Source of the DNA: Micromonosporaceae bacterium | Lineage (GTDB): Bacteria; Actinomycetota; Actinomycetes; Mycobacteriales; Micromonosporaceae | DNA: 40,488 nucleotides | Direction: 5' to 3' | Assembly: GCA_020027875.1 (NCBI GenBank) | Contig: JAHRHA010000081.1 | Location: 1 to 40,488, forward strand | In this document: positions 24,549-33,197 of the stretch, in pieces | How the letters are laid out: the number at the start of each line of letters is the position of its first letter | Position numbering within the stretch: position 1 is the first letter of the stretch | Notes under the pieces: generated by a model | What the model saw: only the letters and a program-made list of their open reading frames with translations | What the model was told of the DNA's origin: nothing | The model's database searches: none | Position numbers and translations under genes: made by a program

Positions 24549-25499
24549 ATGAGCACTGTGAAGATCGAGAAGGACGTCCCCGCCGCCGACGCGGGTGCGG
24601 GCCCCGTAAGCCGGCCGTCGAGGAGGCTAGGCAATCCCACTACGGACTCCGTCTTCAGCGGCTTCTCCCATCTCTTCCTGCTCGTGTGGGGCGCGATGGT
24701 GGTCTTTCCGCTGCTATGGGTGGTGCTGTCGTCATTCAAAGACGACGCGCAGATCCTTAAGGAACCGCTATCGCTGATCCCAGACTCGCTGCACTGGGGC
24801 AACTTCTCCCGCGCCTGGGGAGAGGGCCACATCGGCGCGTTCTTCTTTAACACCGTCATTATCGTGGGCGGTGGTGTCTTCCTCACCATGCTTCTGGGTT
24901 CCATGGCTGCCTACGTGTTGGCGCGCTATGACTTCCCCGGCAACCGAGTGATCTACTACCTCTTCCTGGCCGGACTGACACTGCCGGTCTACCTCGCCGC
25001 GGTGCCGCTCTTCGTGGGTACCTCGAAGTTAGGGCAGCAGTTCCCGCTCCTGGGCACGAACAGCTACGTGATGCTGATACTGGTGTACGTGGGGTGGTCG
25101 CTGTCGTTCACGATCTTCTTCATGCATTCGTTCTTCAAGACGCTGCCCCAGACGGTGGCCGAGGCGGCGATGGTGGACGGTGCCTCGCATACGACATTGT
25201 TCTTCCGGGTCATGCTGCCGATGGCCAAGCCGGGCCTGATCAGCATCGGGATCTTCAATGTCCTGGGCCAGTGGAACCAGTGGTACCTGCCGGTCCTGCT
25301 CATGCAACCCGCCGGCGGCGAGGCCAAGAAACAGGTCATCGCGCAGGGGCTGATCGAGCTCTCGGTCAACCAAGGCTACAAGTCAGACTGGTCCGGCCTG
25401 TTCGCCGGGGTGACCATGGCGATGCTGCCGGTCCTCATCGTGTACCTGGTCTTCCAGCGTCAAGTCCAGGCCGGCCTCACGGGTGGCATCACTAAGTAA
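24549..25499 (+). CDS. ngcG: Sugar ABC transporter permease, NgcG-like
   Basis: A 316-residue MalG-type permease: a hydrophilic N-terminus of ~35 residues, six membrane helices and the EAA loop EAAMVDGASHTTLFFRVMLP. It begins 11 bp after ngcF with GAGGCGGCGAGAC ahead of ATG, so it is co-transcribed. No ATP-binding subunit follows: the operon ends here, and the convergent epimerase overlaps its last 8 bp. In actinobacteria such transporters share the MsiK ATPase. Confidence 0.88.
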   Translation: MSTVKIEKDVPAADAGAGPVSRPSRRLGNPTTDSVFSGFSHLFLLVWGAMVVFPLLWVVLSSFKDDAQILKEPLSLIPDSLHWGNFSRAWGEGHIGAFFFNTVIIVGGGVFLTMLLGSMAAYVLARYDFPGNRVIYYLFLAGLTLPVYLAAVPLFVGTSKLGQQFPLLGTNSYVMLILVYVGWSLSFTIFFMHSFFKTLPQTVAEAAMVDGASHTTLFFRVMLPMAKPGLISIGIFNVLGQWNQWYLPVLLMQPAGGEAKKQVIAQGLIELSVNQGYKSDWSGLFAGVTMAMLPVLIVYLVFQRQVQAGLTGGITK

Positions 25500-26235
25500 C
25501 GGGCGCCACCGTGAACGTCGGCTCCCAGCCAAGCTCGCGGCGAGCCTTGGCGGTGCTCCACAACCGCGCCGACTCGTCGCCGGAGATCGTGAAGAGCTGG
25601 AAACCGTCACGATGGTCCAACGCCGCTAAGAGGGCACGACCCAGGTCGCTCGCGGCGGTCGAGTGAATGGGCGTGCCGTCGCCGGTGTGCAGCACCTTCG
25701 GCGTCGTCCATGGGCCCCACGCCGGCCAGACGTCGTCCGGGGTCGGCCAGACCAGGCGTAGCACGTTGACCGAGAGGCCCCACTCCACGGTGGCCGCCAG
25801 ACACACCTCTTCCCCGAGGCGCTTGGTGAGTCCGTAGATGTCGGTGGCGTCCGGCGGCTCCGCCTCGTCCAGCCGGCGCCGGGTGAGGTTCTGGTAGACC
25901 GACATGCTGCTGATATGGACGGCATGCGGCACGCGCGCGTCGTGCGCCGCCAGCAGCGTGAGATGGACGGACTTGACGTTCACATCGAAGGCGTCGGCCA
26001 TGCCATCGGGCGTCGTCCACTGGTGGCTGCCCATCGCGCAGTGCACGACCGCGTCGATGCCCTCCGCCGCGCCGCGCAGATCGGCATATTCTGTGGCACT
26101 TCCGACGACGTGCTCAGCCCCGTCGGGCGGAGGACGGAGGTCCAGGACGCGAACCTCATGCTGCCGGGTGAGCTGGGGCAGCACCAAACCGGCGACATAG
26201 CCGGCACCGCCGACGACCTGGTGGCGCGAGGGCAA
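25492..26235 (-). CDS. NAD-dependent epimerase/dehydratase, apparently lacking its native start
   Basis: An extended short-chain dehydrogenase. The Rossmann motif VVGGAGYVAG, the VLDLRPP acidic strand end, ISSMSVY and the catalytic YGLTK are all present. The usual first residues (M plus a few, then VVGG) are missing: the conserved part begins at 26217, exactly where the divergent xdhC homology begins. TTG at 26235 is the nearest possible start (247 residues); an in-frame ATG at 26388 would add 51 unlikely residues lying antisense to xdhC. It may be poorly translated or a new pseudogene. It overlaps ngcG by 8 bp at the 3' end. Confidence 0.65.
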   Translation of the reverse strand: MPSRHQVVGGAGYVAGLVLPQLTRQHEVRVLDLRPPPDGAEHVVGSATEYADLRGAAEGIDAVVHCAMGSHQWTTPDGMADAFDVNVKSVHLTLLAAHDARVPHAVHISSMSVYQNLTRRRLDEAEPPDATDIYGLTKRLGEEVCLAATVEWGLSVNVLRLVWPTPDDVWPAWGPWTTPKVLHTGDGTPIHSTAASDLGRALLAALDHRDGFQLFTISGDESARLWSTAKARRELGWEPTFTVAPVT

Positions 26236-26239
26236 ACCC

Positions 26240-27310
26240 GTGGGGATGGCGACCGTGGTCGGGACTTGGCGCAGCGCCCCCCGCCCGGCTGGCGCGACAA
26301 TGCTGGTCGGCGCGGACGGCACCGCCGTCGGCAGCGTCTCGGGCGGCTGCGTCGAGGGCGCTGTGTACGAGTTGTGCACGAGGGCCATCGAGACCGGCGA
26401 TCCGGTGCTGCAGCGCTACGGGATCAGCGACGACGACGCTTTCTCGGTGGGCCTGACCTGCGGCGGGATCATCGACCTGTTCGTCGAAAGAGTGGACCAG
26501 GCGAGCTTCCCGGAGCTGGACGAGGTCGCGGGGTCGATGAGCTCCGGCGAGCCCGTCGCCGTGGTGACCTGCATCGAGGGCCCGCCAGACCGGCTCGGCA
26601 AGCGACTCATCCTGTGGCCGGACCGCCGGTCGGGCTCGCTGGGCTCCGAGCGGCTCGACGACGCCGTCACCGACGATGGACGCGGGCTGCTCGCCGGCGG
26701 GCGCACCGGGATCCTGCATTACGGATACGACGGTGAGCGCCGAGGCGATGATCTCGCCGTCTTCGTCGCGAGCCACGCCCCGCGCCCGCGCATGCTCGTC
26801 TTCGGCGCCATCGACTTCGCCGCCGCGGTCGCCCGGGTCGGATCCTTCCTGGGCTACCGGGTGACCGTGTGCGACGCCCGGGGCGTCTTCGCCACCACGA
26901 AGCGCTTTCCCGATGCCGACGAGGTCGTCGTGGACTGGCCGCACCGCTACCTGCGGGGCGAGGTCGACGCGGGCCGGCTGGACGAGCGGACCGTCGTCTG
27001 TGTACTCACCCACGACCCCAAGTTCGACGTGCCCGTTCTCGAGGTCGCGCTGCGCGAGCCCTTCGCCTACGTCGGTGCCATGGGCTCCCGGCGCACCCAC
27101 GACGACCGGGTGAAGCGCCTGCGTGAGGCCGGGGTTGACGAGGCGGCGCTGGCCCAGTTGGCCTCGCCCATCGGTCTGGATCTTGGTGCCCGAACCCCGG
27201 AAGAGACCGCCGTCAGCATCGCGGCTGAGATCATCGCCGCCCGGTGGGGCGGTGGTGGTGCCCGCCTGACCGAGACCGATGGCCGCATCCACCACGAGGC
27301 CGGGGCCTGA
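26240..27310 (+). CDS. xdhC: XdhC/CoxI-family molybdenum hydroxylase maturation factor, 5'-truncated
   Basis: A 356-residue XdhC family protein that sulfurates and inserts the molybdenum cofactor into xanthine oxidase-family enzymes. [13 protein letters not shown] and [15 protein letters not shown] are the XdhC_CoxI hallmark, followed by the C-terminal Rossmann domain ([33 protein letters not shown]). Codons just upstream still encode WWREGKPV, which belongs to the family N-terminus, but an in-frame TAG at 26198 and no start codon intervene. GTG 26240 has GAGGG 7 nt upstream and probably rescues translation without the first ~20 residues. It precedes coxSLM by 154 bp. Confidence 0.85.
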   Translation: MGMATVVGTWRSAPRPAGATMLVGADGTAVGSVSGGCVEGAVYELCTRAIETGDPVLQRYGISDDDAFSVGLTCGGIIDLFVERVDQASFPELDEVAGSMSSGEPVAVVTCIEGPPDRLGKRLILWPDRRSGSLGSERLDDAVTDDGRGLLAGGRTGILHYGYDGERRGDDLAVFVASHAPRPRMLVFGAIDFAAAVARVGSFLGYRVTVCDARGVFATTKRFPDADEVVVDWPHRYLRGEVDAGRLDERTVVCVLTHDPKFDVPVLEVALREPFAYVGAMGSRRTHDDRVKRLREAGVDEAALAQLASPIGLDLGARTPEETAVSIAAEIIAARWGGGGARLTETDGRIHHEAGA

Positions 27311-27464
27311 CTGCCGGCCATGCCGGAGTTGGCCAAAAGAAAGATCGTGCAGTAGGCGTACGGGGTCTTGTGGATCGCCGCGAGGCGGAGTTGGCTTAGC
27401 CCCAGCGGCCCGCGTGCGTCCGCTCGCGAGGCTGCCCGGCCCTACGTCCCAGACGGGAGGCGCG

Positions 27465-28052
27465 ATGGCTCGCGTCAGCGTTACCGTCGACGGCACACGC
27501 TACGTCGACGAGGTGGAACCTCGAACGCTCCTAGTCCATTACCTGCGCGACCAGATCGGTAAGGTCGGCACCGTCGTGGGTTGCGACACCGGCAACTGCG
27601 GCGCCTGTACCGTCCTCATGTCGGGGCCAGACCACGTCGCCCGGAGCGTGAAGAGCTGCTCCGTGCTCGCGATCCAGGCCGACGGCTGCGCCGTGACTAC
27701 CGTGGAGGGGCTGGCCGACTCCGATGGCACGCTGCACCCGGTGCAGCGCGCATTCCATGAGCAGCACGCCCTGCAGTGCGGGTTCTGCACGCCGGGCATG
27801 ATCATGGCAACGGTCGATCTCCTCAGGGAGAATCCACACCCGACCGAGGCTGAGATCCGAGAGGGAATCTCGGGCAACCTGTGCCGCTGCACCGGATACC
27901 AGAACATCGTCCGGGCGGTCCAGCAAGCCGCCAACGGCGGCGCGGCACCCAGCGCCGCGCACAGCGCGCCGGTAGAGAGCGCGTCGGCAGAGAGCGCGTC
28001 GGTAGAGAGCGCGGCGCGGCCCGTGGCGCACAGCCCGGCGGTGACGTCATGA
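27465..28052 (+). CDS. coxS: Molybdenum hydroxylase small [2Fe-2S] subunit (CoxS-like)
   Basis: A 195-residue iron-sulfur subunit passing electrons from the Mo site to FAD. The plant-type cluster is bound by Cys40, Cys45, Cys48 and Cys65 (CDTGNCGAC); the second by Cys105, Cys108, Cys140 and Cys142 (CGFC, CRC). ATG at 27465 has GGGAGG 4 nt upstream. After residue ~158 there is an unusual Ala/Ser/Glu/Val tail built from 15-bp repeats. The TGA overlaps the coxL ATG (28049-28052). The 154-bp leader has no clear promoter or molybdenum riboswitch that I can recognise. Confidence 0.93.
   Translation: MARVSVTVDGTRYVDEVEPRTLLVHYLRDQIGKVGTVVGCDTGNCGACTVLMSGPDHVARSVKSCSVLAIQADGCAVTTVEGLADSDGTLHPVQRAFHEQHALQCGFCTPGMIMATVDLLRENPHPTEAEIREGISGNLCRCTGYQNIVRAVQQAANGGAAPSAAHSAPVESASAESASVESAARPVAHSPAVTS
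27971..28015 (+). repeat. 15-bp tandem repeat in the coxS tail (3 copies)
   Basis: Units GGTAGAGAGCGCGTC, GGCAGAGAGCGCGTC and GGTAGAGAGCGCGGC at 27971, 27986 and 28001. They encode [15 protein letters not shown] in the C-terminal extension beyond the iron-sulfur domain. In-frame, so the coxS-coxL coupling is kept. Confidence 0.95.
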
Positions 28053-30433
28053 CCGCGACGATCGCCCAGCCCGAAGTCGGCCGCGCCCGCCTGCGCAAGG
28101 AGGACGCGCGCCTGGTCACCGGGCGCACCCGGTGGACCGAGAACATCACTCTGCCGGGGATGCTGCACTTGGCGATCCTGCGCAGCCCGTACGCGCATGC
28201 CCGCATCACCAGCGTCAACACCGCCCCCGCACTCGACCGACCGAATGTCATAGCCGCGTTCAGCGGTGCCGACGTGGCCGAGACGCAGGGCGTACTGGCC
28301 TGTGCGTGGCCCGTCACCGAGGACATGGTGGCGCCGACCTACACCCCGCTCGCCGTCACCGAGGTCCGCCACGTCGGCGAGCCGGTCGCGGTCGTGGTAG
28401 CCCGGGATCGGGCCAGCGCGGTCGACGCGCTCGAGGCGATCGAGGTCGACTACGAGCCGCTGCCGGTCGTGCTCGGACTGGAGGAGGCGCTCGCGGAGGG
28501 ATCGCCGCTGGTCCACTCCGACAAGGGCACGAACAAGTGCTACACCTGGATCTTCGACTCGGCCGAGGCCGGCACCGGCGGCAACGCCGTCCAGGCCGAG
28601 GCGGACGCGGAGGTCGTCATCAAGCGGCGGTACGTGCAGCAGCGGCTCATCCCGTCGTCCATGGAGCCGCGCAGCGTGATCGTCGACCCCAGCGGGGGGG
28701 AGTGGACCATGTACTCGGCCACCCAGATCCCGCACATCGTTCGATTCCTGCTCTCCGCGACGACCGGCACACCGGAACACAAGATCCGAGTGATCGCACC
28801 GGACGTCGGGGGCGGCTTCGGCGGCAAGATCGGGGTCACGCCGGAGGAGTGGATCGCTTTCACGGCGGCGAACCGGGTCGGCCGGCCGGTGAAGTACACC
28901 GAGTCACGCGCCGAGTCGATGGTCTCCGCCCACCACGGGCGTGACGTCATCCAGGACATCACGCTCTCCGCTCGTCGCGACGGCACGCTCACGGGTGTGT
29001 CCGTGAAGCTCATCGCCAACATGGGCGCATACCTCGGCGTGGTTGGGCCGGGCGTGCCGCTTCTCGGCGCGTTCATGTACAACGCCATCTACAAGGTGCC
29101 GGCGTACCGGTTCGAATGCACGGGGGTCTTCACCAACACCACGAAGACGGATGCCTACCGCGGCGCCGGTCGACCCGAGGCCACGTACGCCATCGAGCGC
29201 GCAATGGACGAGTTGGCGGCCGAACTGGGTCTGGACCCGGTAGAGATACGGCGGCGCAACTGGATCACCCACGAGGAGTTCCCGTTCACGACGGTGTGCG
29301 GTCTCGTCTACGACTCGGGCAACTACGAGGCGGCGACGGAGAAGGCTCTGTCTCTGCTCGGTTATGACGACCTGCGGGCCGAACAGGCGGCCCGGCGGGC
29401 CTCGAACGACCCGGTACAGCTTGGCATCGGCGTCTCGACCTACACTGAGATGTGCGGGCTTGCGCCGTCGCGGATCCTCGGCGCGCTGCGCTACGGGGCG
29501 GGTGGTTGGGAGTCCGCCACCATACGCGTGCTGGCCACCGGCAAGGTCGAGGTGATCACCGGTACCACGCCCCATGGCCAGGGGCACGTGACCGCGTGGA
29601 GCCAGATCGTCGCCGACCAACTAGGAGTGCCGTTCGACGACATCAGCGTGCTCTACGGCGACACCAGGGTCGCGAACAAAGGCATGGACACGTACGGGTC
29701 GCGCTCGCTCGCCGTCGGTGGGATCGCTCTCGTCAACGCGTGCGAGAAGGTCCGCGACAAGGCCAAAGTGGTCGCCGCCCATATGCTCGAATGCTCGGCC
29801 GACGACCTCGAGTTCACCGACGGGGCCTTCCGTGTCCGGGGCAACCCGGAGGCGGCAAAGACGCTGGCGGACGTGGCGCTCGCGGTCTTCACCGCGCACA
29901 ACCTGCCGGACGGGATCGAGCCTCAGCTGGACTCGGAGGCCACCTTCGATCCGTCAACGTTCTCCTTCCCGCACGGCACTCACCTGTGTGCGACCGAGGT
30001 TGACACGGAGACCGGCCAGGTGAAGATCCGTCGATATGTCTGCGTCGACGACGTCGGCAAGGTGATCAATCCGCTCATTGTCGAGGGTCAGGTGCACGGT
30101 GGAGTGGCGCAGGGGATCGCCCAGGCGCTGTTCGAGGACGCCGTGTACGACGAGAGCGGCAACCTGATCACCGGCTCCTTCGCCGAATACCTGTTGCCGA
30201 GTGCCGCCGATCTGCCGACGCTCGAGGCCGACCGGACGGAGACCCCGGCCACCACGCATCCGCTGGGTGCCAAGGGTGTCGGTGAGGCCGGCACGATCGC
30301 CGCGACACCGGCGGTGGTCAACGCGATTGTCGATGCGTTACGTCCGCGTGGCGTCCACGATGTGATGATGCCGTGCACCCCGGAACGGGTGTGGCGGGCG
30401 GCCCAGGATGGTTCTGGAAGGGGTTCGTCATGA
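28049..30433 (+). CDS. coxL: Molybdenum hydroxylase large subunit, form II CoxL-like
   Basis: A 794-residue Mo-binding subunit of the xanthine oxidase family. AYRGAGR at 369-375 is the signature of form II CoxL proteins; true aerobic CO dehydrogenases (form I) have AYxCSFR with the copper-binding Cys. Gly-rich [11 protein letters not shown] and the C-terminal GVGEAG with Glu746 (catalytic base) are intact. The substrate is unknown; form II enzymes probably oxidise aldehydes, purines or other small molecules. It is coupled to coxS and coxM by 4-bp overlaps. Confidence 0.93.
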   Translation: MTATIAQPEVGRARLRKEDARLVTGRTRWTENITLPGMLHLAILRSPYAHARITSVNTAPALDRPNVIAAFSGADVAETQGVLACAWPVTEDMVAPTYTPLAVTEVRHVGEPVAVVVARDRASAVDALEAIEVDYEPLPVVLGLEEALAEGSPLVHSDKGTNKCYTWIFDSAEAGTGGNAVQAEADAEVVIKRRYVQQRLIPSSMEPRSVIVDPSGGEWTMYSATQIPHIVRFLLSATTGTPEHKIRVIAPDVGGGFGGKIGVTPEEWIAFTAANRVGRPVKYTESRAESMVSAHHGRDVIQDITLSARRDGTLTGVSVKLIANMGAYLGVVGPGVPLLGAFMYNAIYKVPAYRFECTGVFTNTTKTDAYRGAGRPEATYAIERAMDELAAELGLDPVEIRRRNWITHEEFPFTTVCGLVYDSGNYEAATEKALSLLGYDDLRAEQAARRASNDPVQLGIGVSTYTEMCGLAPSRILGALRYGAGGWESATIRVLATGKVEVITGTTPHGQGHVTAWSQIVADQLGVPFDDISVLYGDTRVANKGMDTYGSRSLAVGGIALVNACEKVRDKAKVVAAHMLECSADDLEFTDGAFRVRGNPEAAKTLADVALAVFTAHNLPDGIEPQLDSEATFDPSTFSFPHGTHLCATEVDTETGQVKIRRYVCVDDVGKVINPLIVEGQVHGGVAQGIAQALFEDAVYDESGNLITGSFAEYLLPSAADLPTLEADRTETPATTHPLGAKGVGEAGTIAATPAVVNAIVDALRPRGVHDVMMPCTPERVWRAAQDGSGRGSS

Positions 30434-31281
30434 TTCCCGTGGCGTTCGACTACGTACGGCCATCCACAGTGGAGGACGCGGTAGCCGCCGTCGCCGCTGG
30501 CGGCGACGAGGCGAAGATTCTCGCCGGTGGGCAGAGCCTGTTGCCCGTGCTCCGCCTGCGGCTAGCCGCGCCTGCCCTACTTGTCGACCTGGGCGGCGTG
30601 GGCTCGCTGCGGGGCGCTCGCTTCGACAGCGGCGCGCTCGTTATCGGGGCCATGACCACCCATGCCGAGGTCGCCTCATCGGCGCTGGTGCGAGCCGAGG
30701 CGCCGCTTGTCGCCACCGCGGCAGCGCACGTCGGTGACCGTCAGGTCCGCCATTTGGGCACGCTGGGCGGTTCTCTCGCGCACGCGGACCCCGCCGGCGA
30801 TCTGCCGGCGGTCGCGGTCGCGCTGGACGCCGACATGGTGCTGGCCGGCCCGTCCGGGCGGCGCACTGTGGCCGCGCGCGATTTCTTCACCGACATCTTC
30901 ACCACGGCTCTTGGGCCGGCTGAGGTGCTGGTCGAGGTGCGGTTCCCGCGTATGTCGGGGTGGACCGGCGGGTACGAGAAGTTCCACCGCACACTTCAGG
31001 CGTGGGCTCTCGTGGGCGTCGCCGCGGCCGTCAGGAAGGAGAATGGATCAATCGCCGAGGCTCGGGTGGCATTTACCAACATGGGTCCGACGCCGGTGCG
31101 AGCCTCCTCTGTGGAGGCGGCATTAGTCGGCGCCGCTGATCTCGGTGCGGTGAAGGCCGCAGCGGCGCACGCCGGCGAGGGGACGTCGCCACCGACGGAC
31201 ATTTCCGGCTCGGCCGAGTACCGCCGGCACCTCGCCGGAGTGCTCACCGCGCGGGCGGTGGCGTCGGCCGCCGGTTTCTAG
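30430..31281 (+). CDS. coxM: Molybdenum hydroxylase FAD-binding medium subunit (CoxM-like)
   Basis: A 283-residue flavoprotein subunit. FAD motifs LAGGQSLLP at 31-39 and TLGGSLAHADP at 111-121 are present, followed by the CO dehydrogenase flavoprotein C-terminal domain. ATG at 30430 overlaps the coxL stop. The gene order S-L-M is typical of form II clusters. An 11-bp perfect hairpin begins 9 bp after the stop. Confidence 0.93.
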   Translation: MIPVAFDYVRPSTVEDAVAAVAAGGDEAKILAGGQSLLPVLRLRLAAPALLVDLGGVGSLRGARFDSGALVIGAMTTHAEVASSALVRAEAPLVATAAAHVGDRQVRHLGTLGGSLAHADPAGDLPAVAVALDADMVLAGPSGRRTVAARDFFTDIFTTALGPAEVLVEVRFPRMSGWTGGYEKFHRTLQAWALVGVAAAVRKENGSIAEARVAFTNMGPTPVRASSVEAALVGAADLGAVKAAAAHAGEGTSPPTDISGSAEYRRHLAGVLTARAVASAAGF

Positions 31282-31290
31282 CGTGGAAGG

Positions 31291-31326
31291 AGGGGCACCC
31301 TGGTTTGTGTATCCGAGGGTGCCCCT
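31291..31326. terminator. Hairpin between coxM and coxG
   Basis: AGGGGCACCCT (31291-31301) pairs perfectly with AGGGTGCCCCT (31316-31326) around a 14-nt loop. A TTGACA follows at 31328-31333, so the hairpin may end coxSLM while coxG has its own promoter; a -10 around 31351 (AGATTG) is weak. Alternatively it is a processing hairpin giving coxG a different level. Confidence 0.65.
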
Positions 31327-31364
31327 ATTGACACCCGCCAGAGCATAGGCAGATTGGAGTTCGC

Positions 31365-32180
31365 ATGCGGTTGGAGCAGAGCTTCGAGGTGCCGGTTCCC
31401 GTCTCCCAGGCGTGGAGCGTTCTGCTCGATGTCGAGCGGATCGCGCCGTGCATGCCCGGGGCGACTCTCACCGGGTTCGACGGGACGGCGTTCACCGGGC
31501 TGGTGAAGGTGAAACTGGGCCCGGTAAGCCTTTCCTACAAGGGCCGCGGAAGTTTTGTGGAGCGCGACGAGGCTGCCCGGCGGGTCGTCATCTCAGCCTC
31601 CGGTCAGGACAGTCGCGGTGCCGGCGGCGCGTCTGCGAAGGTCACCGCCGTCCTGCAGAGCGCCAACGGAGGCGCGACCACACAGGTCGACGTCGTCGCG
31701 GACCTGGACATCGCAGGACGAGCGGCGCAGTTCGGCCGTGGCATGATCGCCGATGTCAGCGGAAAGCTCGTGAAGCAGTTCGCCGACTGCCTCGCCGAGA
31801 CGATCGGTGCAGGGGCCGCACCGGCTGCGGCCGCCGGCGCGCCGGCTGCCGCTTCGGCTGCTGCTGAGCCGGTCGAGGCCATCCCGTCGCCGCAGGTCGC
31901 CGAGGTTTCGCCGCCGGCGCCGACTCCAGAGCCGGAGTATCACCCGCTGGCCCTGCAGGAGCCGGAGCCGCTGCTCGCCGAGCCGACACCAGCGCAGCCT
32001 GCGCCCGGGGCCGCGCAGCCGGCGGCGGCTAAGCCCTCACAGCCGGCGCGGGCCGAGAGGGAGCCGATCGACCTCCTCGCCATCAGCGGGGCCAAGGGCA
32101 TGGTACGAAGGGCCGCCCCGGTCCTCATCGTGGTGGCGCTCGTCGTGGTCGCCCTGGTGGTGTGGCTTATCGTCCGCTGA
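31365..32180 (+). CDS. coxG: CoxG-like SRPBCC protein with membrane anchor
   Basis: A 271-residue protein. Residues 1-145 form the CoxG (SRPBCC/START-like) domain, starting MRLEQSFEVPVPVSQAWSVL; in CO dehydrogenase systems CoxG recruits the enzyme to the membrane. Residues ~148-235 are a long Pro/Ala/Glu linker, and 246-270 (VLIVVALVVVALVVWLIV) is a C-terminal membrane helix. ATG at 31365 has GGAG 5 nt upstream. The linker and anchor form a tether: inference is that it holds the CoxSLM complex at the membrane. Confidence 0.88.
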   Translation: MRLEQSFEVPVPVSQAWSVLLDVERIAPCMPGATLTGFDGTAFTGLVKVKLGPVSLSYKGRGSFVERDEAARRVVISASGQDSRGAGGASAKVTAVLQSANGGATTQVDVVADLDIAGRAAQFGRGMIADVSGKLVKQFADCLAETIGAGAAPAAAAGAPAAASAAAEPVEAIPSPQVAEVSPPAPTPEPEYHPLALQEPEPLLAEPTPAQPAPGAAQPAAAKPSQPARAEREPIDLLAISGAKGMVRRAAPVLIVVALVVVALVVWLIVR

Positions 32181-32214
32181 CCCCGCCCCGTTGCCTTCCT
32201 CCCTCCGCCTTCCT

Positions 32215-32278
32215 CGTCGATCTAGGGCTTAGCGACGTGAGTCGATCACCAATCACGTCGCTAAGCCCTAGATCGACG
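32215..32278. repeat. Long inverted repeat, copy 4 of 5 (perfect 25-bp arms)
   Basis: Arms 32215-32239 and 32254-32278 are exactly complementary and begin CGTCGATCTAGGGCTTAGCG; the 14-nt centre is AGTCGATCACCAAT. Pairing can extend three more bases outward. It lies between convergent coxG and the amidohydrolase, and supplies the TAG stop of the amidohydrolase (32270-32268). Confidence 0.97.
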
Positions 32279-33197
32279 AGGGCGGGGTGGTGGATGGCGC
32301 GGGTGGCGCGGAGAGGTTGAGCAGAGTGGCGGCGTTGTGCCAGCAGACCTTGCGTAGCCACTCGTCACCCAGGTCGAGCGTGGCCAAGGCGGCGAGTTGC
32401 TCCGCGTACGGGTAAGGCAGGTTCGGAAAGTCGCTGCCCAGCAATACCTTGCCGGCCATGCCGAGGTCGGCGAGGCGCGGCAGGTGCACCCTGGGGAAGG
32501 GCGCCATTGACTCGAAGAACCGGGTGAACGCCATCGTCGTGTCCACGCACACCCGGTCGTACTTCTCCGCCAGATCGAGGAAGCCCACGTACTCCGGCGC
32601 GCCGAGATGGGCGACGATCGCGGTGAGCCCGGGGTGGCGGCGCAGCACCGCACCGAAGACCTCCGGTCCTGTGTGGACGTTGGGGACGGGGCCGGAGCCC
32701 GCGTGCACCACGACCGGTATCCCGGCCTCGGCGAGCAGGCCCCAGATCGGGTCGAGCAGCTCGTGTGCGGGGTTGAAGTCGCCGACCTGCAGGTGCGCCT
32801 TGAAGACTCGTGTGCCGGCGTCGATTGCCGCACGGGTGTAGCGGTCGACGCCCGGTTCGGGATAGAACGTGGCGCTGGGTAGGCATCCGGGCGTATGCGC
32901 GGCGAAGTCCAGGGTCCACGCGTTCAGGTCGGCGGCCATGCCGGGCTTGTGCGCGTACGCCAGTGCGGTGTATGCCCGTACTCCCAGCGCCAGAAGATGC
33001 TCGACGCGCTCCTCGTCCGACCATTTGTAGATGATCGGCCAGGTAGCGCCGACGAGCGGCCCACCCTCGTCGAGGTGAGCCCACACCCGACGGAGCATGC
33101 GCGGAGGCAGGAAATGCACGTGGATGTCCGCCAACCCGGGCAGGCCGAGGCCCCGCCAGAATGCGGGGACCTCGGCATCGCTCGTGGGGCCGGTCAT
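32268..33197 (-). CDS. Amidohydrolase family protein (Amidohydro_2, TIM barrel)
   Basis: A 309-residue metal-dependent hydrolase or decarboxylase of the Amidohydro_2 family. The metal motif ADIHVHF (His26, His28) opens the barrel; VVVHAGSG, IVAHLGAPE and LLGSDFPN near the C-terminal part carry the remaining His/Asp ligands. The substrate is unknown. ATG at 33197 overlaps the stop of the upstream membrane-protein gene (ATGA), so they are coupled. The last residues PSSI and the stop lie in inverted repeat copy 4. Confidence 0.88.
   Translation of the reverse strand: MTGPTSDAEVPAFWRGLGLPGLADIHVHFLPPRMLRRVWAHLDEGGPLVGATWPIIYKWSDEERVEHLLALGVRAYTALAYAHKPGMAADLNAWTLDFAAHTPGCLPSATFYPEPGVDRYTRAAIDAGTRVFKAHLQVGDFNPAHELLDPIWGLLAEAGIPVVVHAGSGPVPNVHTGPEVFGAVLRRHPGLTAIVAHLGAPEYVGFLDLAEKYDRVCVDTTMAFTRFFESMAPFPRVHLPRLADLGMAGKVLLGSDFPNLPYPYAEQLAALATLDLGDEWLRKVCWHNAATLLNLSAPPAPSTTPPSSI

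Noticed and set aside
27311..27464. Moco (molybdenum cofactor) riboswitch ahead of coxS
   Set aside because: I could not match the conserved stems and loops of the Moco motif; the region has only local GC-rich pairing.
28049..30433. True aerobic CO dehydrogenase (form I)
   Set aside because: The active-site loop reads AYRGAGR, the form II signature, and lacks the copper-binding cysteine.
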